Below, piece by piece: positions 25,312-33,884 of a stretch of 59,762 nucleotides of DNA. The position numbers and the translations under genes are program-made. The stretch's first letter is position 1, and each line of letters begins with the position of its first letter. Below the pieces are notes generated by a model, which was not told the DNA's origin, did not search any database, and saw only the letters and a list, made by a program, of their open reading frames with translations. Source of the DNA: an uncultured Agathobaculum sp. (GTDB taxonomy: Bacteria > Bacillota > Clostridia > Oscillospirales > Butyricicoccaceae); contig NZ_CALWUN010000004.1 in assembly GCF_944384735.1 (NCBI RefSeq), forward strand, positions 1 through 59,762, written 5' to 3'.

Positions 25312-25986
25312 ATGCGTTTATTGCTGGCAGAAGATGAAAAGGCGCTCAGCCGCGCGCTGGTCGCGATTTTGGAGCGCAACAACTATTCGGTCGACGCGGT
25401 CTATGACGGACGGGATGCGCTGGCCTATCTGGAAGCGGACAACTATGACGGCGCGATTTTGGATATCATGATGCCCGGCGTGGACGGGGTGACGGTATTG
25501 CAGACCATCCGCGCCAAGGGCAACTGCATCCCCGTGCTGATGCTGACCGCCAAAAGCGAGATCGAGGATAAGGTGCGCGGACTGGACGCGGGCGCCAACG
25601 ACTATCTGACCAAGCCGTTCCATATGCAGGAGCTGCTTGCGCGCATCCGCGCGATGACCCGCACGCAGGCCGTGCAGCCCGATTGCCGGCTGCATTTTGG
25701 CAATGTCACGCTCGACCGCGCGACCTTTGAGCTGTCCACACCGTCCGGCAGCGTCCGGCTGGCCAACAAGGAGTACCAGATGCTCGAACTGCTGATGCGC
25801 GACCCGCGCAGCCTGATTCCCACCGAACGCTTCCTCGAAAAAATCTGGAGGTATGACAGCGACGCCACCCTCAACGTGGTCTGGGTGTACATTTCCTATC
25901 TACGCAAAAAGCTGGCTGCGCTCGACGCCACCATCCAGATCAAGGCTGCGCGCAACGCAGGCTACTCGCTGGAGGAAACGACATGA
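25312..25986 (+). CDS. OmpR/PhoB-family response regulator
   Basis: 224 residues: a receiver domain (Asp51 in AILDIMMPG, Lys in LTKPF) and a C-terminal winged helix (DSDATLNVVWVYISYLRKKL). A TATAAT at 25282-25287 lies upstream with no clear -35. It overlaps the next frame by four bases (ATGA), the normal layout for a cognate kinase, but that kinase is truncated (next entry). The regulator itself looks intact, so it may be orphaned or phosphorylated by another kinase. Confidence 0.9.
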   Translation: MRLLLAEDEKALSRALVAILERNNYSVDAVYDGRDALAYLEADNYDGAILDIMMPGVDGVTVLQTIRAKGNCIPVLMLTAKSEIEDKVRGLDAGANDYLTKPFHMQELLARIRAMTRTQAVQPDCRLHFGNVTLDRATFELSTPSGSVRLANKEYQMLELLMRDPRSLIPTERFLEKIWRYDSDATLNVVWVYISYLRKKLAALDATIQIKAARNAGYSLEETT

Positions 25987-26603
25987 TCCGGAAACTGCGC
26001 ATTAAGCTGATTTTTGCCTCTATGGTGTCGCTGCTGACCGTGCTGCTGGCCATCATGACCGCGGTCAACCTGCTCAGCTACCGCAAGGTCATCACAGACG
26101 CGGACGGCACGCTCGCCCTGCTTGCGGCAAACGGCGGCTATTTCCCCAAGGACATGCGCGGCGGGCAGCCGCCCATGCAGCCGCCCGAGCCACTTGCGCC
26201 GCACTTTTCGCCCGAATTCCCCTACGAAACACGCTACTTTTTTGTCACACTGGATGAAAACGGCGTGGTTCAGGCAGTCGACACCGGCAAAATCGCCGCA
26301 GTCGATTCCGAGGAGGCCATCGACTACGCCCAAGCAGTCTGGTCCGGCGGAAAGACGCAGGGGTTTGCCGACAGCTACCGTTTCCTGCTCTCGGAAACCG
26401 GGGACGGCCAGACCCTTGCCCTGTTCCTCGATTGCAGCCGCAGTCTGGATACGGCGCGCACGCTGCTGCTCAGCTGCCTTGCCGTGTCCGCCGTCGGCAC
26501 GCTGCTCGTGCTGCTGCTGCTGATCCTGCTGTCCGGGCGCATCGTCCGGCCGTTCCTCATCAGCTACGAGAAGCAAATGCCGAGCCGCATGAAAGCGACA
26601 TGA
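25983..26603 (+). pseudogene. Truncated sensor histidine kinase: sensor and membrane part only
   Basis: 206 residues. The first helix is LIFASMVSLLTVLLAIMTAV, then an extracytoplasmic sensor of about 125 residues with a Pro-rich stretch (GGQPPMQPPEPLAPHFSP), then a second helix AVGTLLVLLLLILLSG. The frame follows the kinase family exactly to RIVRPFLISYEKQ, the point where the H-box helix should begin, then gives eight unrelated residues and stops. The dimerisation, H-box and ATPase domains are absent. The following frame lacks its own N-terminus, so a deletion running from the kinase into the next gene is the simplest reading. An assembly collapse would look the same. Confidence 0.75.
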
Positions 26604-27775
26604 TGCCCGGCGACGGCATGGGCGGTATGCGCGGACAAGGCGGCGAGCCGCCCGAGGGGATGGAATGGCCGGCAGACGGCGAAATGCCGCAGCCCGGCGA
26701 GCGTCCGGCGAATGGCGAGATGCCGGAGGGCATGCAGCCGCCGACGGACGGTTCCTTCCCCGAGGATATGGAGCCGCCAGCCGACGGACAGGCGGCGACA
26801 GGCGCCGCCCCCAGCACGGAAGACGGGACGGCCGCAGCCGACGCACAGACGGATGAAACCACCGAGGACACTGTCAGCACCAAGGGCTTCAAGGCCGGCA
26901 CCGACCTGACGGTTGCGGGCGGCGCCTTTACGCTGGATTGTGTGGACGATGCGTTCCACTCCAACGGTGACCTGACCTTTATCAGCGGCGACGCCTCCAT
27001 CCAGACCGGCGACGACGCTTTCCATGCCGACAATGCGCTGACGGTGCAAAGCGGCACGGTCAATGTGGCCGCCTGCTATGAAGGGCTCGAGGGTCTGACC
27101 GTGACGGTCAACGGCGGCGACATCAGCATTGTCGCCAGCGATGACGGCATCAACGCGGCGGGCGGCGTCGACCAGAGCGGCGTCGGCGCCCGTCAGGACC
27201 AGTTCGCCGCGCAGGATGGCGTTTGTATCTGCATCACCGGCGGCACCCTCACCATCGAGGCGGGCGGCGACGGGCTGGACTCCAACGGCGACCTGACGGT
27301 CAGCGGCGGCGTGGTCTATGTCTCCACCCGGCCGAATGGCGCGGACTCCGCCATCGACTATAACGGCAGCGCGGACATCTCGGGCGGCACGGTCATTGCC
27401 ACGGGCGCCTCCAGCATGGCGCAGAATTTCGGGGACGGTTCCACACAGGGCTCCATCCTGCTCACGGTCGACAGCCAGCAGGCGGGCAGCACGGTATCCG
27501 TTGCCGACAGCACGGGCAAGGTGCTCGCTTCGTGGACACCGACGCAAGGATACAACGCCGTCGTCATCAGCTGCGCCGGGCTGCAGGCGGACGGCACCTA
27601 TACCGTCACCGCCGGTGACACCACCACCGAAATCACACTGGACGGCCTGCTGCATGGCGAGGGCTTCGGATTCGGCGGCGGCATGGGCGGCGGCCGGGGC
27701 AAGATGCAGCAGCGCCCCGCCCAGACCGGCACACAGGACACCGGTGCGGCAGACCAGACTGCAACCACCGCATAA
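26600..27775 (+). CDS. Cthe_2159-like carbohydrate-binding-domain protein, N-terminus missing
   Basis: 391 residues from the first ATG, which overlaps the truncated kinase stop (ATGA). A Met/Pro/Gly/Glu-rich linker (EWPADGEMPQPGER-like repeats, to about residue 75) leads to a repetitive beta domain with units such as SNGDLTFISGDASIQTGDDA, GGDISIVASDDGINAAGG and GGTLTIEAGGDGLDSNG. The pattern recalls the beta-helix carbohydrate-binding proteins often encoded after such two-component genes. No signal peptide is present although relatives are exported, so the 5' part appears lost. It ends in a Gly-rich segment (GFGFGGGMGGGRG). Without export it may not be functional. Confidence 0.65.
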   Translation: MMPGDGMGGMRGQGGEPPEGMEWPADGEMPQPGERPANGEMPEGMQPPTDGSFPEDMEPPADGQAATGAAPSTEDGTAAADAQTDETTEDTVSTKGFKAGTDLTVAGGAFTLDCVDDAFHSNGDLTFISGDASIQTGDDAFHADNALTVQSGTVNVAACYEGLEGLTVTVNGGDISIVASDDGINAAGGVDQSGVGARQDQFAAQDGVCICITGGTLTIEAGGDGLDSNGDLTVSGGVVYVSTRPNGADSAIDYNGSADISGGTVIATGASSMAQNFGDGSTQGSILLTVDSQQAGSTVSVADSTGKVLASWTPTQGYNAVVISCAGLQADGTYTVTAGDTTTEITLDGLLHGEGFGFGGGMGGGRGKMQQRPAQTGTQDTGAADQTATTA

Positions 27776-27787
27776 ACCGCAATACTA

Positions 27788-27832
27788 ACGCCCCTGCCCG
27801 CAGGCATCCGTCCTGTGGGCAGGGGCGTTTTG
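27788..27832 (+). terminator. Terminator
   Basis: ACGCCCCTGCCC...GGGCAGGGGCGTTTT; stem about 12 bp. Confidence 0.85.
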
Positions 27833-27914
27833 CCGGATTGCGCGCCGGCTGCGCCACCGGCGGCGTCCCCCGATAAATTCCGTTTGATTTTGCAATTTAT
27901 CGCCCAAAAAGGAA

Positions 27915-27943
27915 TTGACAATATGGCTGCATCGGCGTATACT
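27915..27943 (+). promoter_or_regulatory. Promoter of rpsB-tsf
   Basis: TTGACA, exactly 17 bases, TATACT. One of the best promoter matches in the window. Confidence 0.88.
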
Positions 27944-28055
27944 ATTAAGGCATGAATTCGCACACCTCGTGATGAAAGCAGCCGGTGACCGGTCTTCCGG
28001 TTGCTGCTGTCAGATGATCAGGGGTGGAGGAAACAACCAAGGAGGAAATGTAAAA
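27944..28055 (+). promoter_or_regulatory. rpsB leader, possible autoregulatory RNA
   Basis: About 100 bases of untranslated leader with an imperfect hairpin AGCAGCCGG...CCGGTTGCTGCT (about 27974-28010) ahead of the GGAGGA ribosome site. S2 leaders act as feedback sites in several bacteria, but I cannot match this one to a known class. Confidence 0.35.
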
Positions 28056-28784
28056 ATGGCAGTAATCTCTATGAAGCAGCTTCTGGAGGCCGGCGTACAC
28101 TTTGGCCACCAGACCCGCCGCTGGAACCCGAAGATGGCGACCTACATCTTCACCGAGCGCAACGGCATCTATATCATCGACCTGCAGAAGACCGTCAAGA
28201 AGCTCGAGGAGGCTTACTTCTTCGTGCGCGACATGGCGGCGGCCGGCGAGTCCATCCTGTTTGTCGGCACCAAGAAGCAGGCGCAGGACGCAATCAAGGA
28301 AGAAGCCGAGCGCTGCGGCCAGTTCTATGTCAACGCACGTTGGCTGGGCGGCATGCTGACCAACTTCAAGACCATGCGCACCCGTATCGCCCGTTTGAAC
28401 CAGCTGCAGAAGATGCAGGCGGACGGCACCTTTGACCTGCTCCCGAAGAAGGAAGTCATCAAGCTCCAGCTCGAGATCGCCAAGCTCGAGAAGTATCTGG
28501 GCGGCGTCAAGGAAATGAAGAAGCTGCCGGGCGCGCTGTTCGTGGTCGACTCCCGCAAGGAGAAGAACGCGATCGCCGAGGCCCGCAAGCTGGGTATCCC
28601 GATCGTTGCGATCGTCGACACCAACTGCGATCCGGATGAGATCGACTACGTCATCCCGGGCAACGACGACGCGATCCGCGCCATCAAGCTGATCTCCCAG
28701 ACCATGGCCAACGCTGTGCTCGAGGGCAAGCAGGGCGAGCAGCTCGAGGTTGAGGCCAAGGCCGAGGAAGCAAAGGCGGAGTAA
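28056..28784 (+). CDS. rpsB: 30S ribosomal protein S2
   Basis: 242 residues. [27 protein letters not shown]-type start, [21 protein letters not shown] and [15 protein letters not shown] are all S2 landmarks. It ends in a short acidic tail. GGAGGA precedes the ATG. Co-transcribed with tsf, the usual bacterial pairing, across a 114-base gap. Confidence 0.97.
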   Translation: MAVISMKQLLEAGVHFGHQTRRWNPKMATYIFTERNGIYIIDLQKTVKKLEEAYFFVRDMAAAGESILFVGTKKQAQDAIKEEAERCGQFYVNARWLGGMLTNFKTMRTRIARLNQLQKMQADGTFDLLPKKEVIKLQLEIAKLEKYLGGVKEMKKLPGALFVVDSRKEKNAIAEARKLGIPIVAIVDTNCDPDEIDYVIPGNDDAIRAIKLISQTMANAVLEGKQGEQLEVEAKAEEAKAE

Positions 28785-28817
28785 TCCCCCGATAACTGCA
28801 TAAGTTTGTGAGTTGTT

Positions 28818-28862
28818 CGTAGGGCGCGACGACCCGGCGCGCCGTGGTCGTCACGCCCTACG
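28818..28862. repeat. Palindromic repeat between rpsB and tsf
   Basis: CGTAGGGCG and GACGACC pair with GGTCGTC and CGCCCTACG around a GC-rich centre; TTTTATTTTG follows. The form (GTAGGGCG...CGCCCTAC) resembles dispersed intergenic palindromes of gut clostridia. In place it could act as a partial terminator that sets the S2 to EF-Ts ratio. Confidence 0.6.
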
Positions 28863-28898
28863 GTTTTATTTTGTAATTTTGTTTGGAGGAATAGTAAA

Positions 28899-29831
28899 AT
28901 GGCTTTTACTGCTGCTGACGTAAAGAAGCTCCGTGAAATGACCAATGTAGGCATGATGGACTGCAAGAAGGCGCTGACCGAGGCGGACGGCGATTTTGAC
29001 AAGGCGATTGAGCTGCTGCGCGAGAAGGGCCTTGCCAAGGCTGCCAAGAAGGCTGACCGCATCGCGGCGGAAGGCGTTGTCTGCGCGACCGTATGCGACG
29101 ACTGCGGCGTCGGCGCGATCATCGAAGTCAACTCCGAGACCGACTTTGTCGCCAAGAATGCGGACTTCCAGCAGTTCGTTGCCGACCTGGCCGGCGTTGT
29201 CATGAAGGAAGCCCCGGCTGACGTGGAAGCGCTCAAGGCCTGCAAGATGGGCGACCTGACCGTACAGGAAGTGCTGCAGGAAAAGGTGCTCACCATCGGC
29301 GAGAACATCCAGATCCGCCGCTTCGACCGTTTTGACGAGTCCACCGTCAATGTTTCCTACACCCACATGGGCGGCGTGATCGGCGTGCTGGTCGGCCTGT
29401 CGGTTTCCGACAACCTCAAGGGCAACGCGACCGTCAAGGAGCTGGGCAAGGACATCGGTATGCAGGCTGCTGCGATGAACCCGTCCTTCATGGACAAGTC
29501 CCAGGTAGACGAGGCGACGCTGGCCAAGGAGAAGGAGATCCTGCTGGCGCAGGCGCTCGAGGAGAATAAGACCGCGGCCAAGCCGAAGCCGGAGCAGATC
29601 ATCCACAAGATGGTCGAGGGCCGTATCGGCAAGTACTACGAGGAGAACTGCCTGTTGCAGCAGGCTTTCGTCAAGGAAAACAAGGTTTCCGTAGAGCAGC
29701 ACATTGCGGCGGTTGCCAAGGAACTGGGCGGCGAGATCAAGTTGACCAAGTGCGTGCGCTTTGAAAAGGGCGAAGGCATCGAGAAGAAGCAGGACGATTT
29801 CGCAGCAGAAGTCGCTTCCATGGCGAAGTAA
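28899..29831 (+). CDS. tsf: Elongation factor Ts
   Basis: 310 residues. VKKLREMTNVGMMDCKKAL and the N-terminal UBA-like helix region, then VCATVCDDCGVGAIIEVNSE (family has VNSETDFVA) and the dimerisation core. It exchanges GDP for GTP on EF-Tu. GGAGG precedes the start. A terminator follows. Confidence 0.97.
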   Translation: MAFTAADVKKLREMTNVGMMDCKKALTEADGDFDKAIELLREKGLAKAAKKADRIAAEGVVCATVCDDCGVGAIIEVNSETDFVAKNADFQQFVADLAGVVMKEAPADVEALKACKMGDLTVQEVLQEKVLTIGENIQIRRFDRFDESTVNVSYTHMGGVIGVLVGLSVSDNLKGNATVKELGKDIGMQAAAMNPSFMDKSQVDEATLAKEKEILLAQALEENKTAAKPKPEQIIHKMVEGRIGKYYEENCLLQQAFVKENKVSVEQHIAAVAKELGGEIKLTKCVRFEKGEGIEKKQDDFAAEVASMAK

Positions 29832-29857
29832 GCTCCCCCGTTTAGCCATAAGTAAAG

Positions 29858-29898
29858 ACAAAGGCCTGAAGCACGTTCCGTTGCTTCAGGCCTTTGTA
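29858..29898 (+). terminator. Terminator of rpsB-tsf
   Basis: ACAAAGGCCTGAAGCA and its exact complement around eight bases. Confidence 0.88.
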
Positions 29899-29976
29899 TG
29901 TGCGCAGCATTGCCCCCCCCTCCCCCTGCCCGGGCAGGTAGCACGAACGACCTTGCTGCTGACCGTTTTTGTACAT

Positions 29977-30007
29977 AAAAAAGCACTATCAAATGATAGT
30001 GCTTTTT
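29977..30007 (-). terminator. Terminator of the leftward tRNA operon
   Basis: AAAAAGCACTATCA/TGATAGTGCTTTTT with A and T runs on both sides. It lies about 20 bases beyond the tRNA-Cys 3' end. Confidence 0.88.
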
Positions 30008-30026
30008 GGGGCATATCGCGCCCTAT

Positions 30027-30100
30027 TGGAGGTACCACCCAGAATCGAACTGGGGATCAGGGAGTTGCAGTCCCACGCCTTACCGCTTGGCTATGGTACC
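30027..30100 (-). tRNA. tRNA-Cys (GCA)
   Basis: 74 bases read leftward: acceptor GGTACCA/TGGTACC, D-arm AGCCAAGCGGTAAGGC, anticodon loop CTGCAAC, T-arm GTTCGATTC, encoded CCA after a U discriminator. Last gene of the tRNA operon, four bases after tRNA-Gly. Confidence 0.95.
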
Positions 30101-30104
30101 ATTG

Positions 30105-30180
30105 TGGAGCGGCTGACGAGGCTCGAACTCGCTACCTCCACCTTGGCAAGGTGGCGCTCTACCAGATGAGCTACAGCCGC
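30105..30180 (-). tRNA. tRNA-Gly (GCC), second copy
   Basis: Identical in the mature region, as far as I can compare, to the gene at 5749-5824, with anticodon GCC and encoded CCA. Confidence 0.95.
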
Positions 30181-30401
30181 ACATTTGGTTATTTGTGCCG
30201 GAAAAGGAAAGCCGTCGGACGGAATCATCGCTTCGCGCCGCGGTTATACAGATGGCATCATGCCTTCGGGCGGAATCGCTTTGCTGCGGCAAAGCCACGG
30301 CGGTTGAAACAATCCACCGGATTGTTTCTAAGAGCCGCCTTTCGATTCCTTAGTCGGCGGTAAGATTTTTGAACAAGTGCCTTATGGCACTTGTTCAAAA
30401 A
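30181..30401 (-). repeat. Structured spacer between tRNA-Phe and tRNA-Gly (copy B)
   Basis: Read leftward it has the same order as copy A: a 17-bp hairpin after tRNA-Phe (30365-30402; same stem, loop ATAA instead of TTAT), then CTTACCGCCGAC and AAGGAATCGAAAG, a two-part hairpin (outer 30299-30303/30335-30339, inner 30306-30314/30320-30328, loop CGGTG), the identical GCTTTGC-CGCA-GCAAAGC hairpin, and two tRNA-3'-end-like units (about 30260-30278 and 30208-30226) about 51 bases apart. It has one 51-base unit fewer than copy A. The stems of the two-part hairpin differ in sequence from copy A but still pair. Confidence 0.85.
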
Positions 30402-30477
30402 TGGTGCCTCCGGGCGGAATCGAACCACCGACACGGGGATTTTCAGTCCCCTGCTCTACCGACTGAGCTACAGAGGC
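30402..30477 (-). tRNA. tRNA-Phe (GAA), second copy
   Basis: Same mature sequence as 5400-5475: acceptor GCCTCTG/CGGAGGC, anticodon GAA, encoded CCA. A hairpin TTCTTCGG...CCGAAGAA (about 30482-30508) separates it from tRNA-Asp and may guide processing. Confidence 0.96.
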
Positions 30478-30509
30478 AAATCTTCTTCGGCCGTTTGCGA
30501 CCGAAGAAA

Positions 30510-30586
30510 TGGCGACCCGGATGGGACTTGAACCCACGGCCTCCAGCGTGACAGGCTGGCGCTCTAACCAACTGAGCTACCGGGCC
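30510..30586 (-). tRNA. tRNA-Asp (GTC)
   Basis: 77 bases: acceptor GGCCCGG with CCGGGTC (one G-U pair), anticodon GTC in a CCAGC/GCTGG stem, T-arm GTTCAAGTC, G discriminator and encoded CCA. First gene of the four-tRNA leftward operon Asp-Phe-Gly-Cys. Confidence 0.95.
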
Positions 30587-30622
30587 AAATCGCCGCCGTC
30601 GTAATCATCAGCGGCGAGATTT

Positions 30623-30651
30623 ATTATATCGAAAATACAGGCAATTGTCAA
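30623..30651 (-). promoter_or_regulatory. Promoter of the Asp-Phe-Gly-Cys tRNA operon
   Basis: Perfect TTGACA, 17-base spacer, perfect TATAAT, read leftward; a GC-rich hairpin lies between it and tRNA-Asp. It begins 19 bases after the hslO stop. Confidence 0.9.
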
Positions 30652-30670
30652 CACTTTTCTGACGATTTTT

Positions 30671-31552
30671 TTATTTTTCTGCCTGCCGCAAAAGCTGCTG
30701 TAACTCCGCGCGGGTAAACGTATAGATTTTATCGCAGAACTGGCAAGTTACCTCACTTTTTTCCCGTTCTTCCGCCATTTTGGCAAGCTCTGTCCTACCC
30801 ATACTGATCAGTGCGCGCTCGACCTTGTCGCGGCTACACGCGCAGCGGTAGCCGATCGCGTCGGTCTGCAAAAAGTCGACCGCGAACCCGTCCAGCACGG
30901 CCAGCACGATCTCCTCAGGCGTCATGCCCTTGTCGAGCATCGCGGTCATCGGCGCGAGCTTGGCCAGATTAGCCTCCAGCCGGTCGATATCACTGTCCTT
31001 GACGCCCGGCATCAGCTGCACCAGCCAGCCGCCTGCACAGCGCACCGTGCGGTCGGTATCGACCAGCACGCCGAGCGCGCAGGCCGACGGGAGCTGCTCG
31101 CTCTCGGCGAAGTAGCGCGTCAGATCCTCGGCGATCTCACCGTTGACCAGCGCGACCGTGCCCGTGACCGGGTCTTTCAGGCCGATGTCCTTAATGACCA
31201 TCAGGTAGCCGCGGCCGACGCCGCCGCCCACATCCAGCTTGCCATCCGCGCGCAGCGGCAGCTCGCAGGCCGGGTTTTGCAAATAACCGCGCACCCAGCC
31301 GTCCGCATCGCCAACGCACACGATCGTGCCCAGCGGGCCGTTGCCCTTGACCTGTACGGTCACCGAGCCGTCGTCCGTTTTGAGTTGGCTGCCCATGATA
31401 GCCGTTGCGGTCAGCGTGCGGCCGAGCGCCGCGGTCGCGACCGGCGAGGTGTCGTGTATCTGCCTTGCGCGCTCGACCAGCCCGGTCGTGACGGCAGCAG
31501 AAATCTGAATACCCGCATCGCGGGCGATGGCGCGGAGTAATGTATCGCTCAT
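30671..31552 (-). CDS. hslO: Hsp33 redox-regulated chaperone
   Basis: 293 residues. The zinc-binding redox switch has CAC (about residues 237-239) and CQFC (about 270-273), the family CXC/CXXC pair. The core has RALGR-like ALGRTLTATAIMG, VKGNGPLGTI and GGGVGRGYLMVIKD. It holds unfolded proteins when its cysteines are oxidised. Lies seven bases after the methyltransferase gene, so part of a yerC-methyltransferase-hslO operon. I see no strong terminator before the tRNA promoter. Confidence 0.94.
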   Translation of the reverse strand: MSDTLLRAIARDAGIQISAAVTTGLVERARQIHDTSPVATAALGRTLTATAIMGSQLKTDDGSVTVQVKGNGPLGTIVCVGDADGWVRGYLQNPACELPLRADGKLDVGGGVGRGYLMVIKDIGLKDPVTGTVALVNGEIAEDLTRYFAESEQLPSACALGVLVDTDRTVRCAGGWLVQLMPGVKDSDIDRLEANLAKLAPMTAMLDKGMTPEEIVLAVLDGFAVDFLQTDAIGYRCACSRDKVERALISMGRTELAKMAEEREKSEVTCQFCDKIYTFTRAELQQLLRQAEK

Positions 31553-31558
31553 AAAAAC

Positions 31559-32299
31559 TTAGTCTCTCTTTCGTGCAGTGAAGTAGACCCGGTCCTCCCC
31601 GCCCCGGACAGGCGCAAAAGACTGGTCCCCATAGGTTTTGATTTCGGCAAAGCCCGCCCGCTCCAGCATGGCGGTCAGTGCCGGGATGGTGTAGATGCGC
31701 TCCTCGTGCGTTTCCTGCGCGCGCAGCCACACGTCGTCCTCTTTCTCGAAGATATCGAATTGATAGGCGCACAGGCCATCCTCGACCGCAGCCTGCCAGA
31801 CGCAGAACACATCCGCATCCTCGCGGACATAGCTGTTGCCGTCGATGCGCGCAAACTTCTCCGGTGTGTTGATGTCGAACACAAACAACCCGGTCTTTGG
31901 CTCGAGGAACAGGTGCACGCGCTCGAACGCGCGCTGCAGGGCGTCCGGGTCGGTGACATAGTTGACGCTGTCCAGACAGCACAGGCACACGTCCACCGTG
32001 CCGTACAAGTCCAGCGCCTCCATCCGCTGGTTGAGGAACAGCGGCCGCGGGTCGCAGTCCATCGTATTCTGCATGGCCTGCATGAGCATCTCGGGCGAGG
32101 CGTCCACGCCGATCATCTCATAGCCGCGGCGCGCGAGCAGGCCGGTCAGCGTGCCCGTGCCGCAGGCCAGGTCGAGCACCAGCCGGGGCTCGACGCCCTC
32201 GCGCGCAAACAGCGCCTGAAAGAAATCCGCCCACTGCGCATAGCCTACATCGTTGGTAAAGCGGTCATAGTATGCCGACAGCGTCTGATAACTATTCAT
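31559..32299 (-). CDS. Class I SAM-dependent methyltransferase
   Basis: 246 residues. Motif I is LVLDLACGTGTLTGLLARRG, followed by MIGVDASPEML and the acidic post-motif LCCLDSVNYV. It begins SYQTLSAYYDRFTNDVGYAQW as in a widespread Firmicute family of unknown substrate. Overlaps yerC by eight bases. The substrate cannot be inferred from context. Confidence 0.88.
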   Translation of the reverse strand: MNSYQTLSAYYDRFTNDVGYAQWADFFQALFAREGVEPRLVLDLACGTGTLTGLLARRGYEMIGVDASPEMLMQAMQNTMDCDPRPLFLNQRMEALDLYGTVDVCLCCLDSVNYVTDPDALQRAFERVHLFLEPKTGLFVFDINTPEKFARIDGNSYVREDADVFCVWQAAVEDGLCAYQFDIFEKEDDVWLRAQETHEERIYTIPALTAMLERAGFAEIKTYGDQSFAPVRGGEDRVYFTARKRD

Positions 32300-32588
32300 G
32301 GTCTTCCTTCAGCCTGTCGAGCATTTTCCGGTAGCCGTCCGACCCGTAGACCAGGCATTTATTGACGCGGCTGATCGTCGCGGTCGACGCGCCGGTCTCC
32401 TGCACGATATCGCTGTAAATGCGGCCCTCATCCAGCATGCGCGCCACCTGGAAGCGCTGTACCATCGCGCGCAGCTCGGCGATCGTGCAAAGGTCTTCAA
32501 AGAAGTCGTAGCACTCCTCCACCGTGCTGAGCGTGAGGATGCCGCGGAACAGGATATCCATATCCTCATCCTTCAGTTTTCGATTCAA
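32292..32588 (-). CDS. yerC: YerC/YecD family TrpR-like DNA-binding protein
   Basis: 98 residues with the TrpR-type helix-turn-helix: LCTIAELRAMVQRFQVARML and then QETGASTATISRVNKCL as recognition helix. The family is broadly conserved in Firmicutes; ligand and targets are mostly unknown. First gene of the operon, behind a good promoter. Confidence 0.92.
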   Translation of the reverse strand: MNRKLKDEDMDILFRGILTLSTVEECYDFFEDLCTIAELRAMVQRFQVARMLDEGRIYSDIVQETGASTATISRVNKCLVYGSDGYRKMLDRLKEDHE

Positions 32589-32628
32589 GGCGATCCCTCC
32601 TGCCTGATATCCTTGTGCGATACTTTGT

Positions 32629-32657
32629 ATTATAACACAACACTTTTATAGTGTAAA
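32629..32657 (-). promoter_or_regulatory. Promoter of the yerC operon
   Basis: TTTACA, 17-base spacer, TATAAT, read leftward. Confidence 0.8.
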
Positions 32658-32692
32658 GCATGAAAACCGGACGGCTATCCGCTTTTCGGACA

Positions 32693-32727
32693 GAAAAACA
32701 GGCTGTATCCCGAAGGATACAGCCTGT
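32693..32727 (-). terminator. Terminator of fba
   Basis: ACAGGCTGTATCC-CGAA-GGATACAGCCTGT followed on the minus strand by TTTTTC, 29 bases past the fba stop. Confidence 0.88.
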
Positions 32728-32755
32728 CCGCTGTTTGGTCGATGCGAAATTGTTT

Positions 32756-33724
32756 TTACGCCTTGCCGTTGCAGCCCAGAACATGGATCAGCTTGTGCGC
32801 GACCATGTCCTTGACCGCCTGACGGGCGGGCTTGAGGTACTGACGGGGATCGAAGTGATCCGGATGCGCGTCAAAGTACTCACGGATGGTAGCGGTGATG
32901 GCCAGACGGATGTCGGAGTCGATGTTGATCTTGCAGACGGACATCGTCGCAGCCTTGCGGAGCTCTTCCTCCGGGATGCCGATCGCATCGGGCATCTTGC
33001 CGCCGTGCGCGTTGATAATGTCAACAAAGTTCTGCGGAACCGAGGAGGAACCATGCAGTACGATCGGGAAGCCCGGCAGACGCTTGGAAACTTCCTCGAG
33101 TACGTCGAAGCGCAGCGGGGGCGGAACGAGGATGCCCTGCTCGTTGCGGGTGCACTGCTCGGGGGTGAACTTATAAGCGCCATGCGAGGTGCCGATGGCG
33201 ATCGCCAGCGAGTCACAGCCCGTGCGGGTTACGAACTCCTCCACCTCTTCCGGATGGGTGTAGGAGGAATCCTCTGCGGAAACCTTAACGTCGTCCTCAA
33301 CGCCGGCCAGCGTGCCCAGCTCTGCCTCAACGACAACGCCGTGCTCGTGCGCGTAATCAACGACCTTCTTGGTGATCTCGACGTTCTCGTCGAACGGCTT
33401 GCTCGAGCAGTCGATCATGACGGAGGTGAAGCCGCCGTCGATGCAGGACTTGCAGGTCTCGAAGTCCGGGCCGTGGTCGAGGTGCAGCGCGATCGGGATA
33501 TCCGGGCACTCCTTGACCGCAGCTTCCACCATCTTCACCAGATAGGTGTGGTTGGCATAAGCGCGCGCGCCCTTGGATACCTGCAGGACGACCGGAGCCT
33601 TCTGCTCCTGGCAGGCCTCGGTGATGCCCTGAACGATTTCCATGTTGTTTACGTTGAAAGCGCCGACGGCGTAGCCGCCCTCGTAGGCTTTCTTAAACAT
33701 TTCGGTCGTAGTAACTAATGGCAT
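32756..33724 (-). CDS. fba: Class II fructose-bisphosphate aldolase
   Basis: 322 residues. Zinc ligands are in LHLDHGPDF, GTSHGAYKF and LHGSSSVP; the N-terminus YAVGAFNVNNMEIVQGI and the NIDSDIRLA segment are characteristic. It cleaves fructose 1,6-bisphosphate in glycolysis. The ribosome site is AGAAAGGAAG. Divergent from pfp; the two glycolytic genes share a promoter motif (see 33778 and 33885). Confidence 0.95.
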   Translation of the reverse strand: MPLVTTTEMFKKAYEGGYAVGAFNVNNMEIVQGITEACQEQKAPVVLQVSKGARAYANHTYLVKMVEAAVKECPDIPIALHLDHGPDFETCKSCIDGGFTSVMIDCSSKPFDENVEITKKVVDYAHEHGVVVEAELGTLAGVEDDVKVSAEDSSYTHPEEVEEFVTRTGCDSLAIAIGTSHGAYKFTPEQCTRNEQGILVPPPLRFDVLEEVSKRLPGFPIVLHGSSSVPQNFVDIINAHGGKMPDAIGIPEEELRKAATMSVCKINIDSDIRLAITATIREYFDAHPDHFDPRQYLKPARQAVKDMVAHKLIHVLGCNGKA

Positions 33725-33777
33725 GGCAATCTTCCTTTCTTACAAAACAGATTTAGCCTAAGCTCAATTCTTCCTTT

Positions 33778-33806
33778 ATTTTATCAGGATGTTCGACCGA
33801 AATCAA
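33778..33806 (-). promoter_or_regulatory. Promoter of fba
   Basis: TTGATT (33801-33806), 17-base spacer, TAAAAT (33778-33783), read leftward. The -35 is part of the 10-mer TTGATTTCGG that recurs inverted at the pfp promoter. Confidence 0.75.
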
Positions 33807-33884
33807 GTGTATCGTCAAAATTGGAAGCAAAATTTGCGCGCCCCTTTTGTATGCCGCCGCGTCGGCAAAAAATTCTGTTTTCCA

